DNA of 55,708 bases from Acetobacteraceae bacterium. Its GTDB lineage: Bacteria; Pseudomonadota; Alphaproteobacteria; Acetobacterales; Acetobacteraceae. Under the pieces are notes generated by a model. It was not told the DNA's origin. It was given only the letters and a program-made list of their open reading frames with translations, and searched no databases. Position numbers and translations under genes: made by a program. Positions 44,685-53,831 of the stretch are shown here, piece after piece. The DNA is taken from the NCBI GenBank assembly GCA_027487385.1, contig JAIYDS010000110.1, positions 1 through 55,708 of the forward strand, in the 5' to 3' direction. How positions within the stretch are numbered: the stretch's first letter is position 1; each line of letters begins with the position of its first letter.

Positions 44685-46226
44685 TCAGATCACAAGTTCG
44701 ATCAGGAAGGGTCCCGGCCGGGCAAAGCTCTGCGCCATGAGATCGGCCACCTGATCCAGCGTCGTGGCCTGGGCCGCTTCCACGCCCATCGCCTCGGCCA
44801 TCTTGACCCAGCCGATATCCGGGTTGCCCAGGTCCAGCATGTTCATGGCGGTCGGCCCAGGATTGGCGCCGACATTCTGATACTCGCCGATCAGGATCTG
44901 GTACTTCCGATTCGACAGGATCACCGTCGTCACCGGCAGCCGCTCCCGCGCCTGGGTCCAGAGCCCCTGCACCGTGTACATGGCCGAGCCATCGGCTTGC
45001 AGCGCGATGACCCGCCGTCCGCCGCCGCCGATGGCAGCCCCCGTCGCCAGCGGCACGCCGCAGCCGATGGCGCCGCCCGTGATCTGCAGCCAGTCATGCG
45101 CCGGCGAGGCATGGGTGTGCGGGAAGAAGCCGCGGCCGAAGCTCACCGCCTCATCCACGATGATGGCGCCTTCCGGCATCAGCGCCGCAACCGTGCGGGC
45201 CAGGCCCTCCGGCGTGGGGGCGCCGCGCTCGGCCTGCGGGCGGGGGCCGGCATCGGGCATCGCGACCTTGGGCGCGCCCAGTTCCTCGGCCAGGGCCCGC
45301 AGCGCCGTGGCGGCCTCCTGCTCGGGCCGCGTCAGCACGGTGATGGAGGCGCTTTCCGGATAATGCTTGGACGGCATGTTCGGATAGGCGAAGAAGCCGA
45401 TCGGCGCCTTGGAGCCGACCAGGATGATGTGCTCATAGCCCTTCAGCCGCGCGATGGCCTGGTCCGCCGGATAGGGCACGCGCTCCAGCTGGAGGCGGCC
45501 CCGGCCGCGCTGGAACTTGGCGTTGGAGGTCTCGGCCAGCAGATGCGCGCCGGTGGCGCTGGCGATGCGATGCGCCTCGATCTGCGCCTCTTCGCTGGTG
45601 CCCATGGTGCCGCCCAGCAGCACCAGCACGTTCGTCTTCTCGCGCAGCACGCGGGCGGCGTTGCGGATGGCGTGCATCTCGGCCTGGGGGATGCCGGGGA
45701 CCGGCAGCGCATCGGCCACCACGCCGCCATCATCCCAGCAGGTGTCCGAGGGCAGGATCATGGTCGCGATCTGCCCAGGCGAGGTGCGGGCCGCCTGCAC
45801 CGCGGTCGCAGCATCGGCGCCCACATCGCTGGCCTTGGTGCTGGTGCGCACCCATTGCGAGACGCCGCGGGCGAAGCCCTCGGTGTCGGCCGTCAGCGGC
45901 GCGTCATAGGGGCGGTGATAGGTCGCCTGGTCGCCCACGCAATTCACGATGCCCGAGCGCGCGCGCCGGGCATTGTGCAGGTTGGAGAGGCCATTCGCCA
46001 GGCCCGGGCCGCAATGCAGCAGCGTGACCGCGGGCTTCCCCGTCATGCGCCAATAGCCATCGGCCGCACCGGTGACGACATTCTCCTGCAGGCCCAACAC
46101 GCAGCGCATGCCGGGGATGCGGTCCAGCGCCGCCACGAAATGCATCTCGCTGGTGCCGGGGTTGGAGAAACACACCTCCACGCCGCTCTTCAGCAGGCTG
46201 TGGACAAGGCTTTCGGCACCGTTCAC
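44685..46226 (-). CDS. Thiamine-diphosphate enzyme, acetolactate synthase large-subunit-like
   Basis: The 513-residue enzyme has an N-terminal ThDP Pyr domain (GVEVCFSNPGTSEMHFVAAL), the catalytic glutamate in GLQENVVTGAADGYWRM, a central domain (VLVLLGGTMGTSEEAQ), and a C-terminal ThDP PP domain with the Mg/diphosphate motif ALQADGSAMYTVQGLW ending in ILSN. It is shorter than IlvB (about 570) and lacks a regulatory partner gene, so it may be a decarboxylase or lyase of unknown substrate. The GTG at 46226 has GGGGAG at good spacing; longer in-frame starts overlap the divergent gene. Confidence 0.85.
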   Translation of the reverse strand: MNGAESLVHSLLKSGVEVCFSNPGTSEMHFVAALDRIPGMRCVLGLQENVVTGAADGYWRMTGKPAVTLLHCGPGLANGLSNLHNARRARSGIVNCVGDQATYHRPYDAPLTADTEGFARGVSQWVRTSTKASDVGADAATAVQAARTSPGQIATMILPSDTCWDDGGVVADALPVPGIPQAEMHAIRNAARVLREKTNVLVLLGGTMGTSEEAQIEAHRIASATGAHLLAETSNAKFQRGRGRLQLERVPYPADQAIARLKGYEHIILVGSKAPIGFFAYPNMPSKHYPESASITVLTRPEQEAATALRALAEELGAPKVAMPDAGPRPQAERGAPTPEGLARTVAALMPEGAIIVDEAVSFGRGFFPHTHASPAHDWLQITGGAIGCGVPLATGAAIGGGGRRVIALQADGSAMYTVQGLWTQARERLPVTTVILSNRKYQILIGEYQNVGANPGPTAMNMLDLGNPDIGWVKMAEAMGVEAAQATTLDQVADLMAQSFARPGPFLIELVI

Positions 46227-46302
46227 GCGAATTCTCCCCAAGGGCTGGACGTTGTCGGCAGCCTGGGCCAGAGAAGGGCTCCGGGCAAGACGGGGGAGCG
46301 CG

Positions 46303-46770
46303 GTGGCGAAATCGGCGGTCAGCAAGATCTGGCTCATTGGTTTCATCGTGGGCATCTGCGCGATGATGGCCTTCCACCAGGGCACACTGCACATCCTGCA
46401 CCACCACGCGGCCAAGCTGGCCGCCTTCGCGGATTTCTTCGGCCCCTTCCACCGCGCCTATGACTTCACGCCCCTGCGCACCAATGGTGTGCCGACGCTG
46501 GTGATGCAGGGCCTGTGGGGGGGGATCTGGGGCGTCATCATCGCGAGCCTCGTGCGCCTCACACGCATCACCAGCTTCGACCTGCCGCTGGGCCTCCTCT
46601 TCGGCGCCTTCGTCATCACCTTCGTGGAGACGACAGAACTGCCCTGGATGCTCGGCCTCTCGCGCGTCAACAGCCTGAACGAGCAGGCCGTGCTGCGTGC
46701 CGCTTTCCTCAACGGCGCCTTAGGATTCGGCACGGTCTTCTTCCTGCGCCCCTTCGCCGTGCGCGGCTGA
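46303..46770 (+). CDS. Conserved membrane protein of unknown function
   Basis: The 155-residue product has about four hydrophobic segments: IWLIGFIVGICAMMAF, TLVMQGLWGGIWGVIIASLV, LPLGLLFGAFVITFV and AFLNGALGFGTVFFL. A His-rich periplasmic-facing loop (HQGTLHILHHHAAK) follows the first span. I recognise no named family. The GTG start has GGGGGAG five bases upstream. It is divergent from the ThDP-enzyme gene, with 76 bases between starts, and lies 17 bases before fdhD. Confidence 0.7.
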   Translation: MAKSAVSKIWLIGFIVGICAMMAFHQGTLHILHHHAAKLAAFADFFGPFHRAYDFTPLRTNGVPTLVMQGLWGGIWGVIIASLVRLTRITSFDLPLGLLFGAFVITFVETTELPWMLGLSRVNSLNEQAVLRAAFLNGALGFGTVFFLRPFAVRG

Positions 46771-46787
46771 GGGGCCATATCCGCCGC

Positions 46788-47669
46788 ATGGACACCCCCG
46801 AGCTTCAGGTCCGCCCGGACCCCGCCGACCCCCGGCTGACCCGCCGCGTCACCGGCCTCGACCAGAATGGCGCGCCGATCGAGACCAGCGTGACCATGGA
46901 GCGCCCCCTCACGCTCTATCTGAACGGGCAGGAGATCGTCACCATGATGACGATCCTCGACCGGCCGGAGGACCTGGCCGTGGGCTACCTGCTCAACCAG
47001 GGCATGCTGCGCGCCGAGGACCGGCTGACCGGGGTGGATCATGATGACGATCTCGGCGTCGTCGTCGTCCGGACCGAGGCGCGGACGGATTTCGAGGAGA
47101 AGCTGAAGAAGAAGACCCTCACCTCCGGCTGCGCGCAGGGGACCGCCTTTGGCGATCTGATGGAGGGCTTCGCTTCCGTCACGCTCTCGACCGAGGTGAA
47201 GCTCCGGACCAGCGACCTCTACCGTCTGCTGCACCGGATCAATACGATCCCGAGCCTCTACCTGGAGGCGGGCGCCATCCATGGCTGCGCGCTGGCCGCG
47301 GCCGACCAGCCGCTCTGCTACATGGAGGATGTCGGCCGCCACAATGCGGTGGACAAGATCGCCGGCTGGATGTTCCGCCAGGGCGTCTCCGGAGCGGACA
47401 AGATCTTCTACACCACCGGCCGCCTGACCTCGGAGATGGTGATCAAGACGGTGCGGATGGGCATTCCCATCCTGCTCTCGCGCTCGGGCTTCACCGCCTG
47501 GGGGGTGGAACTCGCGCGGGAGGCGAATCTCACGCTGATCGGCCGCTGCAAGGGCAAGCGCTTCACCGTTCTGGCCGGCGAGGATCGCATGATCTTCGAC
47601 GCCGATACCCGCTATGTCCAGGAAGAGAGCGCCAAGCACTGGCGGAAGAACTCGGCCGAGGCGGAATGA
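46788..47669 (+). CDS. fdhD: Formate dehydrogenase accessory sulfurtransferase FdhD
   Basis: The 293-residue protein transfers sulfur from IscS to the molybdenum cofactor of formate dehydrogenase. Signatures include ERPLTLYLNGQEIVTMM, DRPEDLAVGYLLNQGML, the loop LTSGCAQGTAFGD with a single cysteine instead of the E. coli CGxC pair, EAGAIHGCALA, MEDVGRHNAVDKIAGW and FYTTGRLTSEMVIK. No formate dehydrogenase gene is in the window, so its client lies elsewhere. Confidence 0.93.
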   Translation: MDTPELQVRPDPADPRLTRRVTGLDQNGAPIETSVTMERPLTLYLNGQEIVTMMTILDRPEDLAVGYLLNQGMLRAEDRLTGVDHDDDLGVVVVRTEARTDFEEKLKKKTLTSGCAQGTAFGDLMEGFASVTLSTEVKLRTSDLYRLLHRINTIPSLYLEAGAIHGCALAAADQPLCYMEDVGRHNAVDKIAGWMFRQGVSGADKIFYTTGRLTSEMVIKTVRMGIPILLSRSGFTAWGVELAREANLTLIGRCKGKRFTVLAGEDRMIFDADTRYVQEESAKHWRKNSAEAE

Positions 47670-47760
47670 ACCGCCCGGGTGATTCTGCCCGATAAACCGG
47701 CAGGCCCGGTCCGCCAGACGAACCGAAGCCCTCTCTTTGGCCTTTCATTTCGCCACTGAC

Positions 47761-47775
47761 GGCGCATGATGCGCC
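47761..47775. promoter_or_regulatory. Perfect palindrome abutting a start codon
   Basis: GGCGCAT-G-ATGCGCC ends one base before the ATG of the monooxygenase gene, where a Shine-Dalgarno would be expected and none is seen. It could be an operator or a small hairpin that limits initiation. Confidence 0.35.
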
Positions 47776-47776
47776 C

Positions 47777-49117
47777 ATGGCCGCCCGCAAGCAGATCGCC
47801 CTCGCCACCCTCGTCCAGCCCAATGGGAACCATCTGGCGGCCTGGCTCGCCCCCGGCGCCCAGCCCGATGCCGGCACGGATATCGCCTGGTGGCAGCGCA
47901 TCGCGCAGATCGCCGAGGCCGGAAAATTCGACCTCTTCTTCATCGCCGACACGCCCACGGTCCGCACCGACCACATGCGCATCTGGAGCCATGCGCCCAC
48001 CTTCATGAATCAGCTGGAACCGCTGACCATGCTGGCCGCCGTGGCCGGCGCCACACAGCGCATCGGCCTCGGCGCCACCGTCTCCACCAGCTTCAGCGAG
48101 CCGTACAATGTGGCCCGCTTCTTCGCCTCGCTCGATCACATCTCGGGCGGGCGTTCGGCCTGGAATGTCGTCACTTCGGCCAATGACTACGCGGCGCGCA
48201 ATTTCGGCCACGCCAAGCTCCCCCCGCATGGCGAGCGCTATGAGCGCGCGGCGGAATTCGTGGAGGTGGTGAAAAAGCTCTGGAACAGCTGGGAGCCGGA
48301 TGCCTTCCTCTACGACACCACGGAAAAGCTGACCTTCGACCCCGCGAAGTTCCATCTGGTCGAACACGAGGGCAAGCATTTCCGCGTGCATGGCGGGCTC
48401 AACATCGCCCCCGCCCCGCAGGGCCACCCGGTCATCATCCAGGCCGGCGCCTCTGACTCCGGGAAGGAGTTGGCGGCCGCGACCGCCGAAGTGGTCTTCG
48501 GCACCTCCGCCACCATCGCGGGCGCCGTGGCCTTCTACAACGACCTCAAGGGCCGCATGGGGAAATATGGCCGCGCGGCGGAAACGCTGAAGATCCTGGG
48601 CGGCATCACCGTCATCGTTGGCGACACAGCCGAGCAAGCCGAGGCGCTGAACCGGGAATACCAGGAGCTGCTGCACCCCGCGGTCGGCGTCATGCGCCTG
48701 GGCCAGGATCTGGAGACCGACCTCTCCGACCTGCCGCTGGACGAGCCCGTGCCGGAGGCGCGCATCCCCGCCGCCAGCAACCACCACCAGGCCTATTTCG
48801 CCGAGATCGCGGGCCTGATCCGCGAGGGGCTGACGCTCCGCCAGGTGGCGCAGCGCTACAACCGCAGCAAGGCGACGCTCTGCGGCACGCCCGCGCAGAT
48901 CGCCGACCTCATGGAGCAATGGGTGGAGGCCGGCGCCTGCGACGGCTTCATGGTCACCTTCCCCGTCATGCCGCGCGGCTTGCAGGATTTCGTGGACAAG
49001 GTGGTGCCGGAACTCCAGCGCCGCCTCCTGTTCCGCCAGGACTACACCGGAACGACGCTGCGCGCGCATCTCGGCCTGCCGCGCCCCCGCCACCCCGCCC
49101 AGGAGATCCAAGCATGA
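47777..49117 (+). CDS. FMN-dependent monooxygenase, nitrilotriacetate (NtaA/SnaA/DszA) family
   Basis: The 446-residue luciferase-like flavin monooxygenase has WWQRIAQIAEAGKFDLFFIADT, LEPLTMLAAVAGATQRIGLGATVSTSF, PYNVARFFASLDHISGGRSAWNVVTS and HPVIIQAGASDSGKELAA, the hallmark of the NtaA group, which needs a separate flavin reductase. Known substrates are aminopolycarboxylates, sulfones and alkanesulfonate-like compounds. The following Bug receptor gene overlaps its stop (ATGA), suggesting uptake and oxidation of the same carboxylated compound. Confidence 0.92.
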   Translation: MAARKQIALATLVQPNGNHLAAWLAPGAQPDAGTDIAWWQRIAQIAEAGKFDLFFIADTPTVRTDHMRIWSHAPTFMNQLEPLTMLAAVAGATQRIGLGATVSTSFSEPYNVARFFASLDHISGGRSAWNVVTSANDYAARNFGHAKLPPHGERYERAAEFVEVVKKLWNSWEPDAFLYDTTEKLTFDPAKFHLVEHEGKHFRVHGGLNIAPAPQGHPVIIQAGASDSGKELAAATAEVVFGTSATIAGAVAFYNDLKGRMGKYGRAAETLKILGGITVIVGDTAEQAEALNREYQELLHPAVGVMRLGQDLETDLSDLPLDEPVPEARIPAASNHHQAYFAEIAGLIREGLTLRQVAQRYNRSKATLCGTPAQIADLMEQWVEAGACDGFMVTFPVMPRGLQDFVDKVVPELQRRLLFRQDYTGTTLRAHLGLPRPRHPAQEIQA

Positions 49118-50094
49118 GCCTGCCCCGCCGCACCCTTCTAGCCGCCCCGCTGGTCCTGCCGGGCCTTGCCACGGCACAGACCGTGGATGGCTGGCCGAAC
49201 CGCCCGGTGCGCCTGGTCATCGCCTTCGCCGCCGGCGGCGCGCTCGATGCCATCGCGCGCTCCATGGGGCGCCATCTGGAGCGCGAATACGGCCAGCCCT
49301 TCGTGACGGATGCGCGCAGCGGCGCGGGCGGGCGCATCGGCACCGCACATGTCGGCCGCTCTCCCGGTGATGGCTATACGCTGCTCGTCACCAGCAGCGC
49401 GGCGCACGGCGTGGCGCCGGGCCTCTACCCGGACCTGCCCTATCACCCGATGAACGACTTCACCCATATCGGCCTGGTCGGCACCGCCCCCATGGTGCTG
49501 CTGGCCAATGCGAATGCGCCCTATCGTGACCTTGCCGGCCTCGTGGCCTCGGCGCGGGCGCGGGGCACGCCGATCAATTTCGGCTCGCCCGGGATCGGCA
49601 GCCTCGGACACCTGACAGGCGAGTTGGCGGGCCGCACCCTGGGCATCCCGGTGCAGCATGTCTCCTACCGCGGCTCGGCCCCCGCGCAGCTCGACCTGCT
49701 GGCCGGCCAGCTGGAGCTGGTCTCGGACAACCCCTCCTCCCACAGCGGGCCGATGCAGGCCGGGCGCATCCGCTGCCTGGCCGTCGCGGCACCCCAGCGC
49801 ATGCCCGCCTTCCCCGACGCCCCCACCTGGGCCGAGCAGGGCTTCCCGCAGATGGTCGCCAGCGCCTGGTACGGCTTTTCAGGCAGCGCCGGCATCCCGC
49901 CCGCCATCGTGGCGCGGCTCAATGCCAGCCTGGCCGCCTGGCTTGCCACGACCGAGGCGCAGGAATTGCTGCGCGGCATGGCGATGCAGGCGGAGGGCCG
50001 CATGTCCTCGGCCGAATACACCGCCTTCGTGGCGGCGGAAGTGGCGCGCTGGGCGGCGGTCGCACGTGCGGCCAATATCCGGGTGGAGAGCTGA
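49114..50094 (+). CDS. Tripartite tricarboxylate transporter (Bug) substrate-binding protein
   Basis: The 326-residue periplasmic receptor has a short signal (PRRTLLAAPLVLPGLATAQ), PVRLVIAFAAGGALDAIARSM, FVTDARSGAGGRIGTAHVG and VSYRGSAPAQLDLLAGQLEL. It is coupled to the flavin monooxygenase gene by an ATGA overlap with AGGAG upstream. There are no TctAB genes nearby. Confidence 0.9.
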   Translation: MSLPRRTLLAAPLVLPGLATAQTVDGWPNRPVRLVIAFAAGGALDAIARSMGRHLEREYGQPFVTDARSGAGGRIGTAHVGRSPGDGYTLLVTSSAAHGVAPGLYPDLPYHPMNDFTHIGLVGTAPMVLLANANAPYRDLAGLVASARARGTPINFGSPGIGSLGHLTGELAGRTLGIPVQHVSYRGSAPAQLDLLAGQLELVSDNPSSHSGPMQAGRIRCLAVAAPQRMPAFPDAPTWAEQGFPQMVASAWYGFSGSAGIPPAIVARLNASLAAWLATTEAQELLRGMAMQAEGRMSSAEYTAFVAAEVARWAAVARAANIRVES

Positions 50095-50135
50095 TCCACC
50101 CAAAAAGCCGGGACCAGCGCCGCCCGGGCGCCGAG

Positions 50136-50166
50136 GGGCGCGCGGATTCCCTGCGCTCGCGCGCCC
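50136..50166. terminator. Hairpin between convergent genes
   Basis: The perfect nine-base stem GGGCGCGCG (50136-50144) with CGCGCGCCC (50158-50166) and a 13-base loop lies between the convergent Bug and SDR genes. A ten-base palindrome CGCCCGGGCG precedes it. There is no T-run on either side, so termination may be weak. Confidence 0.45.
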
Positions 50167-50202
50167 ATGCCGCTCCGGGTCAGGTGAAGCGGGGGCTGCG
50201 CC

Positions 50203-50991
50203 TCACCGGAGGGCGCCGCCTCCCGGGCAGGCCGTCCGCCCCCCATCCACCTGGAATTGCCCGCCGGTGATGCCGCTCGCCGCATCCGAACACAGGAACA
50301 TCACCATCGCCGTCACCTCGGAGGGCGTGCAGTAGCGTCCCAGCGGGATATTCGCCTTGTAGCGCTCCGCCACGTCATTTGCCCCGCGCGCCGCCGCCTG
50401 GTCTTCCAGCGAATGGATCATCCGCGTGTCCGTCGGGCCCGGGCAGAGCGCATTCACCCGCACGCCGCCCCGGGCCACCTCGCCGCAGACCGCCTTGGTC
50501 ATCCCCAGCACCGCATGCTTGGACGCGACATAGGGCGAGAGGCCCGCCGAACCCACCAGCGCCGCGGTGGAGGCCGTGTTCACGATAGCCCCCTTCCCCT
50601 GCGCCAGCATCACCGGGATCACATGCTTCATGCCAAGGAAGACGCCCTTCACATTCACGGCGATGACGGAGTCGAAGACCGATTCCTCCTGCTCGATCAG
50701 CGGGCGCACATGGCCCTCGATGCCGGCGTTGTTGAAGAAACAGTCAATCCGCCCCCAGGCGTCCATGGCGGCGGCGACATAGCCGCGCACCTCGGCATCC
50801 TGCGTCACATCGGCCTGGCGGAAGCGGACATCATGGCCCTGGGCCGCCAGCGCGGCCGCGCCATCGGCGCCGTTCGGGTCACGGTCCACCATCAGCACCT
50901 TGGCGCCTTCCCGCGCGAAGCCGCCCGCGGCGTCCAGCCCCAGCCCATTGGCGGCGCCGGTGATGATCACAACCTTGTTCTCGAAGCGCAT
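50203..50991 (-). CDS. Short-chain dehydrogenase/reductase
   Basis: The 262-residue classical SDR has a nucleotide-binding TGAANGLG, an acidic DRDP consistent with NAD preference, NNAGIEG, the catalytic Ser in NTASTAALVGSAG and YVASKHA with the Tyr-Lys pair, ending in GGQFQVDGG. Substrate is unknown. Of the two near ATGs, the one at 50989-50991 has AAGGA at better spacing than that at 50995-50997. It is the last of three leftward genes. Confidence 0.85.
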   Translation of the reverse strand: MRFENKVVIITGAANGLGLDAAGGFAREGAKVLMVDRDPNGADGAAALAAQGHDVRFRQADVTQDAEVRGYVAAAMDAWGRIDCFFNNAGIEGHVRPLIEQEESVFDSVIAVNVKGVFLGMKHVIPVMLAQGKGAIVNTASTAALVGSAGLSPYVASKHAVLGMTKAVCGEVARGGVRVNALCPGPTDTRMIHSLEDQAAARGANDVAERYKANIPLGRYCTPSEVTAMVMFLCSDAASGITGGQFQVDGGRTACPGGGALR

Positions 50992-51025
50992 CCTCATTTT
51001 CCTTTGCTTGAACCGTCGGTCCCAC

Positions 51026-51766
51026 TCAATTGGCCGTATGCCCGCCATCGGCGGCAATCGCTTCGCCCGTCACGAAGCGCGCATGGTCCGAACACAGCCA
51101 GACCACGACCTCCGCGATCTCCTCCACCGTCCCGATGCGCCCGAGCGGCACGCGCGCCAGGATGGCATCCCGCCGCCGCTCGATGCCGCGGCTGGCCAGC
51201 GGCGTCTCCACATAACCGGGGCAGACGGCATTCACCCGCACGCCATCCTTCGCGTGATCCAGCGCCGCCACCTTGGTCAGGCCGATCACCCCATGCTTGG
51301 CCGCGACATAGGCGCCGGCCTTGGGGAGGGCGATGCGCCCGGCGATGGAAGCCGTGTTCACGATGGCCCCGCTGCCGCGCATGGCCGGGATCTCATGCTT
51401 CATGCAAAGGAAGACGCCGGTCAGGTTGATGTTGATCACCCGCCCCCATTCCTCGGCGGAAATCTCGGCGAGCGGCTGGGCCTCGCTCGGCGCCACGCCC
51501 GCATTGTTGAAGGCGCAGTCCAGCGCGCCATAGGCGCTCAGCGCGGCCTCCACCATGGCGGCCACCTGGGCCTCGTCGGTCACATCGGCGGCATGGCCCC
51601 GCGCCGTGCCGCCCGCCTGGGTGATGGCGGCGGCGGTGCGCGCGGCACCCTCGCCATCGCGATCCGCCACCACCACGCGCGCCCCCTCCTGCGCCATCAG
51701 CAGCGCCGTGGCGCGGCCGATGCCGGAGGCACCGCCTGTCACCAGCGCCACCTTGCCGGCGAGCAT
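51026..51766 (-). CDS. Short-chain dehydrogenase/reductase
   Basis: The 246-residue classical SDR has TGGASGIG, VVADRDGEG (NAD type), NNAGVAP, NTASIAGRIALPKAGAYVAAKHG with catalytic Ser, Tyr and Lys, and AIAADGGHTAN at the end. It is similar to, but clearly distinct from, the next SDR downstream. Its ATG overlaps the esterase stop by one base; a GTG one codon earlier is also possible. Confidence 0.87.
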   Translation of the reverse strand: MLAGKVALVTGGASGIGRATALLMAQEGARVVVADRDGEGAARTAAAITQAGGTARGHAADVTDEAQVAAMVEAALSAYGALDCAFNNAGVAPSEAQPLAEISAEEWGRVININLTGVFLCMKHEIPAMRGSGAIVNTASIAGRIALPKAGAYVAAKHGVIGLTKVAALDHAKDGVRVNAVCPGYVETPLASRGIERRRDAILARVPLGRIGTVEEIAEVVVWLCSDHARFVTGEAIAADGGHTAN

Positions 51767-52707
51767 CACGCCTTCAGCCCCTCGCGCAGCGCGCGGGAGG
51801 CGGTCTCGATCAGCCCCAACGCGGGCTTCACGATGGCGCACATGGTCAGCGCGCCATGCATGATGTCGGCCGCGTGATGCAGCGTGACGGGCACGCCCTC
51901 GCGCTCCAGCCGCGCCGCATAATCGCGGCCTTCATCCACCAGCGGGTCATGCCCCACCGTCAGCACGAAGGCCGGCGCCGTGCCGGCCACGGAGGCGGCA
52001 CGCAGCGGCGAGGCGCGCCAGTCATTCCACTGCGCGGGATCGGGGATGTAGAGGTTGCGGAACCAGTGCATCCCCGCCGTCACCAGCGGCAGGCCGGCGG
52101 TGAAGCGGGCGTAGCTCTCATGCGTCGCCGTCATGTCCGTGGCTGGATAGAGCAGCAGCTGGAAGCGCAGCTTCGGCAGCGCGCCATCGCGCGACATCAG
52201 CGCCATCACGGCCGAGAGATTGCCCCCCGCGCTGTCGCCGCCCACCGCGAGGCGTGTCGGATCAATGCCGAGCGAGCCGGCATTCGCGGCGGCGAAGCGC
52301 ACCGCCTCGGCCACGTCATCCACCGCGGCCGGGAACATGTGCTCCGGCGCCATGCGGTAATCCACGGCCAGCACGGCGCAGCCCGCGCCATTCGCGAGGC
52401 TCCGCGCCAGGTGGTCATGCGTGTCCAGGTCGCCAAAGACCCAGCCGCCGCCATGGGCGAAGATCATGCAGGGCAGGATGTTGGAGGCCGCGCTGCCCAG
52501 CGGGCGATAGAGCCGCACGGCCACGCCGCTTTCCAGCCGCAGGTCGCGCGCCTCGGCCACATCGGGCGCGGGTGGTTGCAGGATGGGGCGGCCCGCCGCG
52601 TATTGAGCGCGGGCGGCCAGCGGCTCCATCGTCTCGAAGCGCGGGCGGCCGCTCGCCTTCACCATCTCCAGGATGGCCAGGCAATCGGGATGCAGGGGGG
52701 CGGCCAT
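51766..52707 (-). CDS. Alpha/beta hydrolase, HSL-type (family IV) esterase
   Basis: The 313-residue esterase has the oxyanion-hole motif FAHGGGWVFGD, the nucleophile in GGDSAGGN, the acid in HDPLVDEGRDYA and the histidine in IMHGAL, which define the hormone-sensitive-lipase group. It has no signal peptide. It heads a three-gene operon with two SDRs, suggesting hydrolysis of an ester followed by alcohol oxidation. The start codon follows GAGG at eight bases. Confidence 0.88.
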   Translation of the reverse strand: MAAPLHPDCLAILEMVKASGRPRFETMEPLAARAQYAAGRPILQPPAPDVAEARDLRLESGVAVRLYRPLGSAASNILPCMIFAHGGGWVFGDLDTHDHLARSLANGAGCAVLAVDYRMAPEHMFPAAVDDVAEAVRFAAANAGSLGIDPTRLAVGGDSAGGNLSAVMALMSRDGALPKLRFQLLLYPATDMTATHESYARFTAGLPLVTAGMHWFRNLYIPDPAQWNDWRASPLRAASVAGTAPAFVLTVGHDPLVDEGRDYAARLEREGVPVTLHHAADIMHGALTMCAIVKPALGLIETASRALREGLKA

Positions 52708-52842
52708 CAGCGGGCCTCGCGCATCTGGAACATGGTTTCTCCCTCTCAATCGCTTTTCCGCAGCATGGACGAGGCGGGCGCGGATGGGCAACCAGCGCAA
52801 TTCGCTTTTCCCTGGAGGCCTTTCTCCTCTAGCCTGTGTGCG

Positions 52843-53757
52843 ATGCAGCAACCCCTTCCCCTCGTGATCTGCCTCGGCAACGTCGTCGCGGATCACGTCT
52901 TCCGGGTGGATGACGTGCCGCAGCCCCCCGCCAAGGCGCAGGCGCGCGGCTACAAGCTCAATATCGGCGGCATGGCGGCCAATGCGGCCATTGCCGTGGC
53001 CCGCCTCGGCGGCCGTGCCGCCTTCTGGGGCCGCGTGGGCGATGACCCCAATGCCAGCCTGCTGACCGAGGGGCTGCGCAGCGAGGGCATCGACCTCACC
53101 GGCCTGCATGTCTTCCCCGGCGCGCGCAGCCCCGTCTCCGCCGTGCTGGTGGACCGCTTCGGCGAGCGCGCCATCCTGGGCTTCCGCGGCGAGGGCCTGG
53201 GCACGGACCCCGCCTGGCTGCCGCTCGACATGATGAGGGAGGCGAAGGCCTTCCTCTGCGACCCGCGCTGGCCCGAGGGTGCCGCCGCGGCGCTGACCGC
53301 CGCCGAGGCGCTGGACATCCCGACCGTGCTGGATGGCGAGCGCAGCGAGACGCGCCTGCTGCTCGATCTCGTGCCCCGCGTGCGCTACGCGATCTTTTCC
53401 GCCACCGGACTCAACAACTACGCCCCAGGGCAGCGCATTCCCGAGGCGCTGCGCCGCGCCGTCTCCGAGGGTGTGACACGCATGGCGGCCGTCACGCGCG
53501 GCGAGGACAGCACCCTCTGGCTCATGCGCGGCGAGACCAAGCCGCGCGAGATGAAGGCCTTCAGGATCGAGGCGCGCGACACCACCGGCGCCGGCGATGT
53601 CTTCCACGGCGCCTTCGCGCTCGCCATGGCCGAGCGCATGCCGGTGGAGGATGCGCTGCGCCTGGCCAGCGCCTCCGGCGCGCTCCGCGCCCGTGACGCC
53701 GCGACGGCGCATCGGGCCGAGGTGGAGCGCTTCATTGCGGAATATCCCACGGCCTGA
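52843..53757 (+). CDS. PfkB-family carbohydrate kinase
   Basis: The 304-residue ribokinase-like enzyme has CLGNVVADHVFRVDDVP, the substrate motif GYKLNIGGMAANAAIAVARLGG, WGRVGDDPNASLL, and the C-terminal anion-hole signature DTTGAGDVFHGAFALA with the catalytic aspartate. It phosphorylates a sugar or sugar derivative that cannot be named from sequence. It is divergent from the esterase operon and 74 bases before the glycogen phosphorylase gene. Confidence 0.88.
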   Translation: MQQPLPLVICLGNVVADHVFRVDDVPQPPAKAQARGYKLNIGGMAANAAIAVARLGGRAAFWGRVGDDPNASLLTEGLRSEGIDLTGLHVFPGARSPVSAVLVDRFGERAILGFRGEGLGTDPAWLPLDMMREAKAFLCDPRWPEGAAAALTAAEALDIPTVLDGERSETRLLLDLVPRVRYAIFSATGLNNYAPGQRIPEALRRAVSEGVTRMAAVTRGEDSTLWLMRGETKPREMKAFRIEARDTTGAGDVFHGAFALAMAERMPVEDALRLASASGALRARDAATAHRAEVERFIAEYPTA

Positions 53758-53831
53758 GAAGGGCGCTTTCAGGCGGCGCCACAATCATGCCACACTCACC
53801 CACCGCCCATGGAACCAGGACCGCGACCCAC

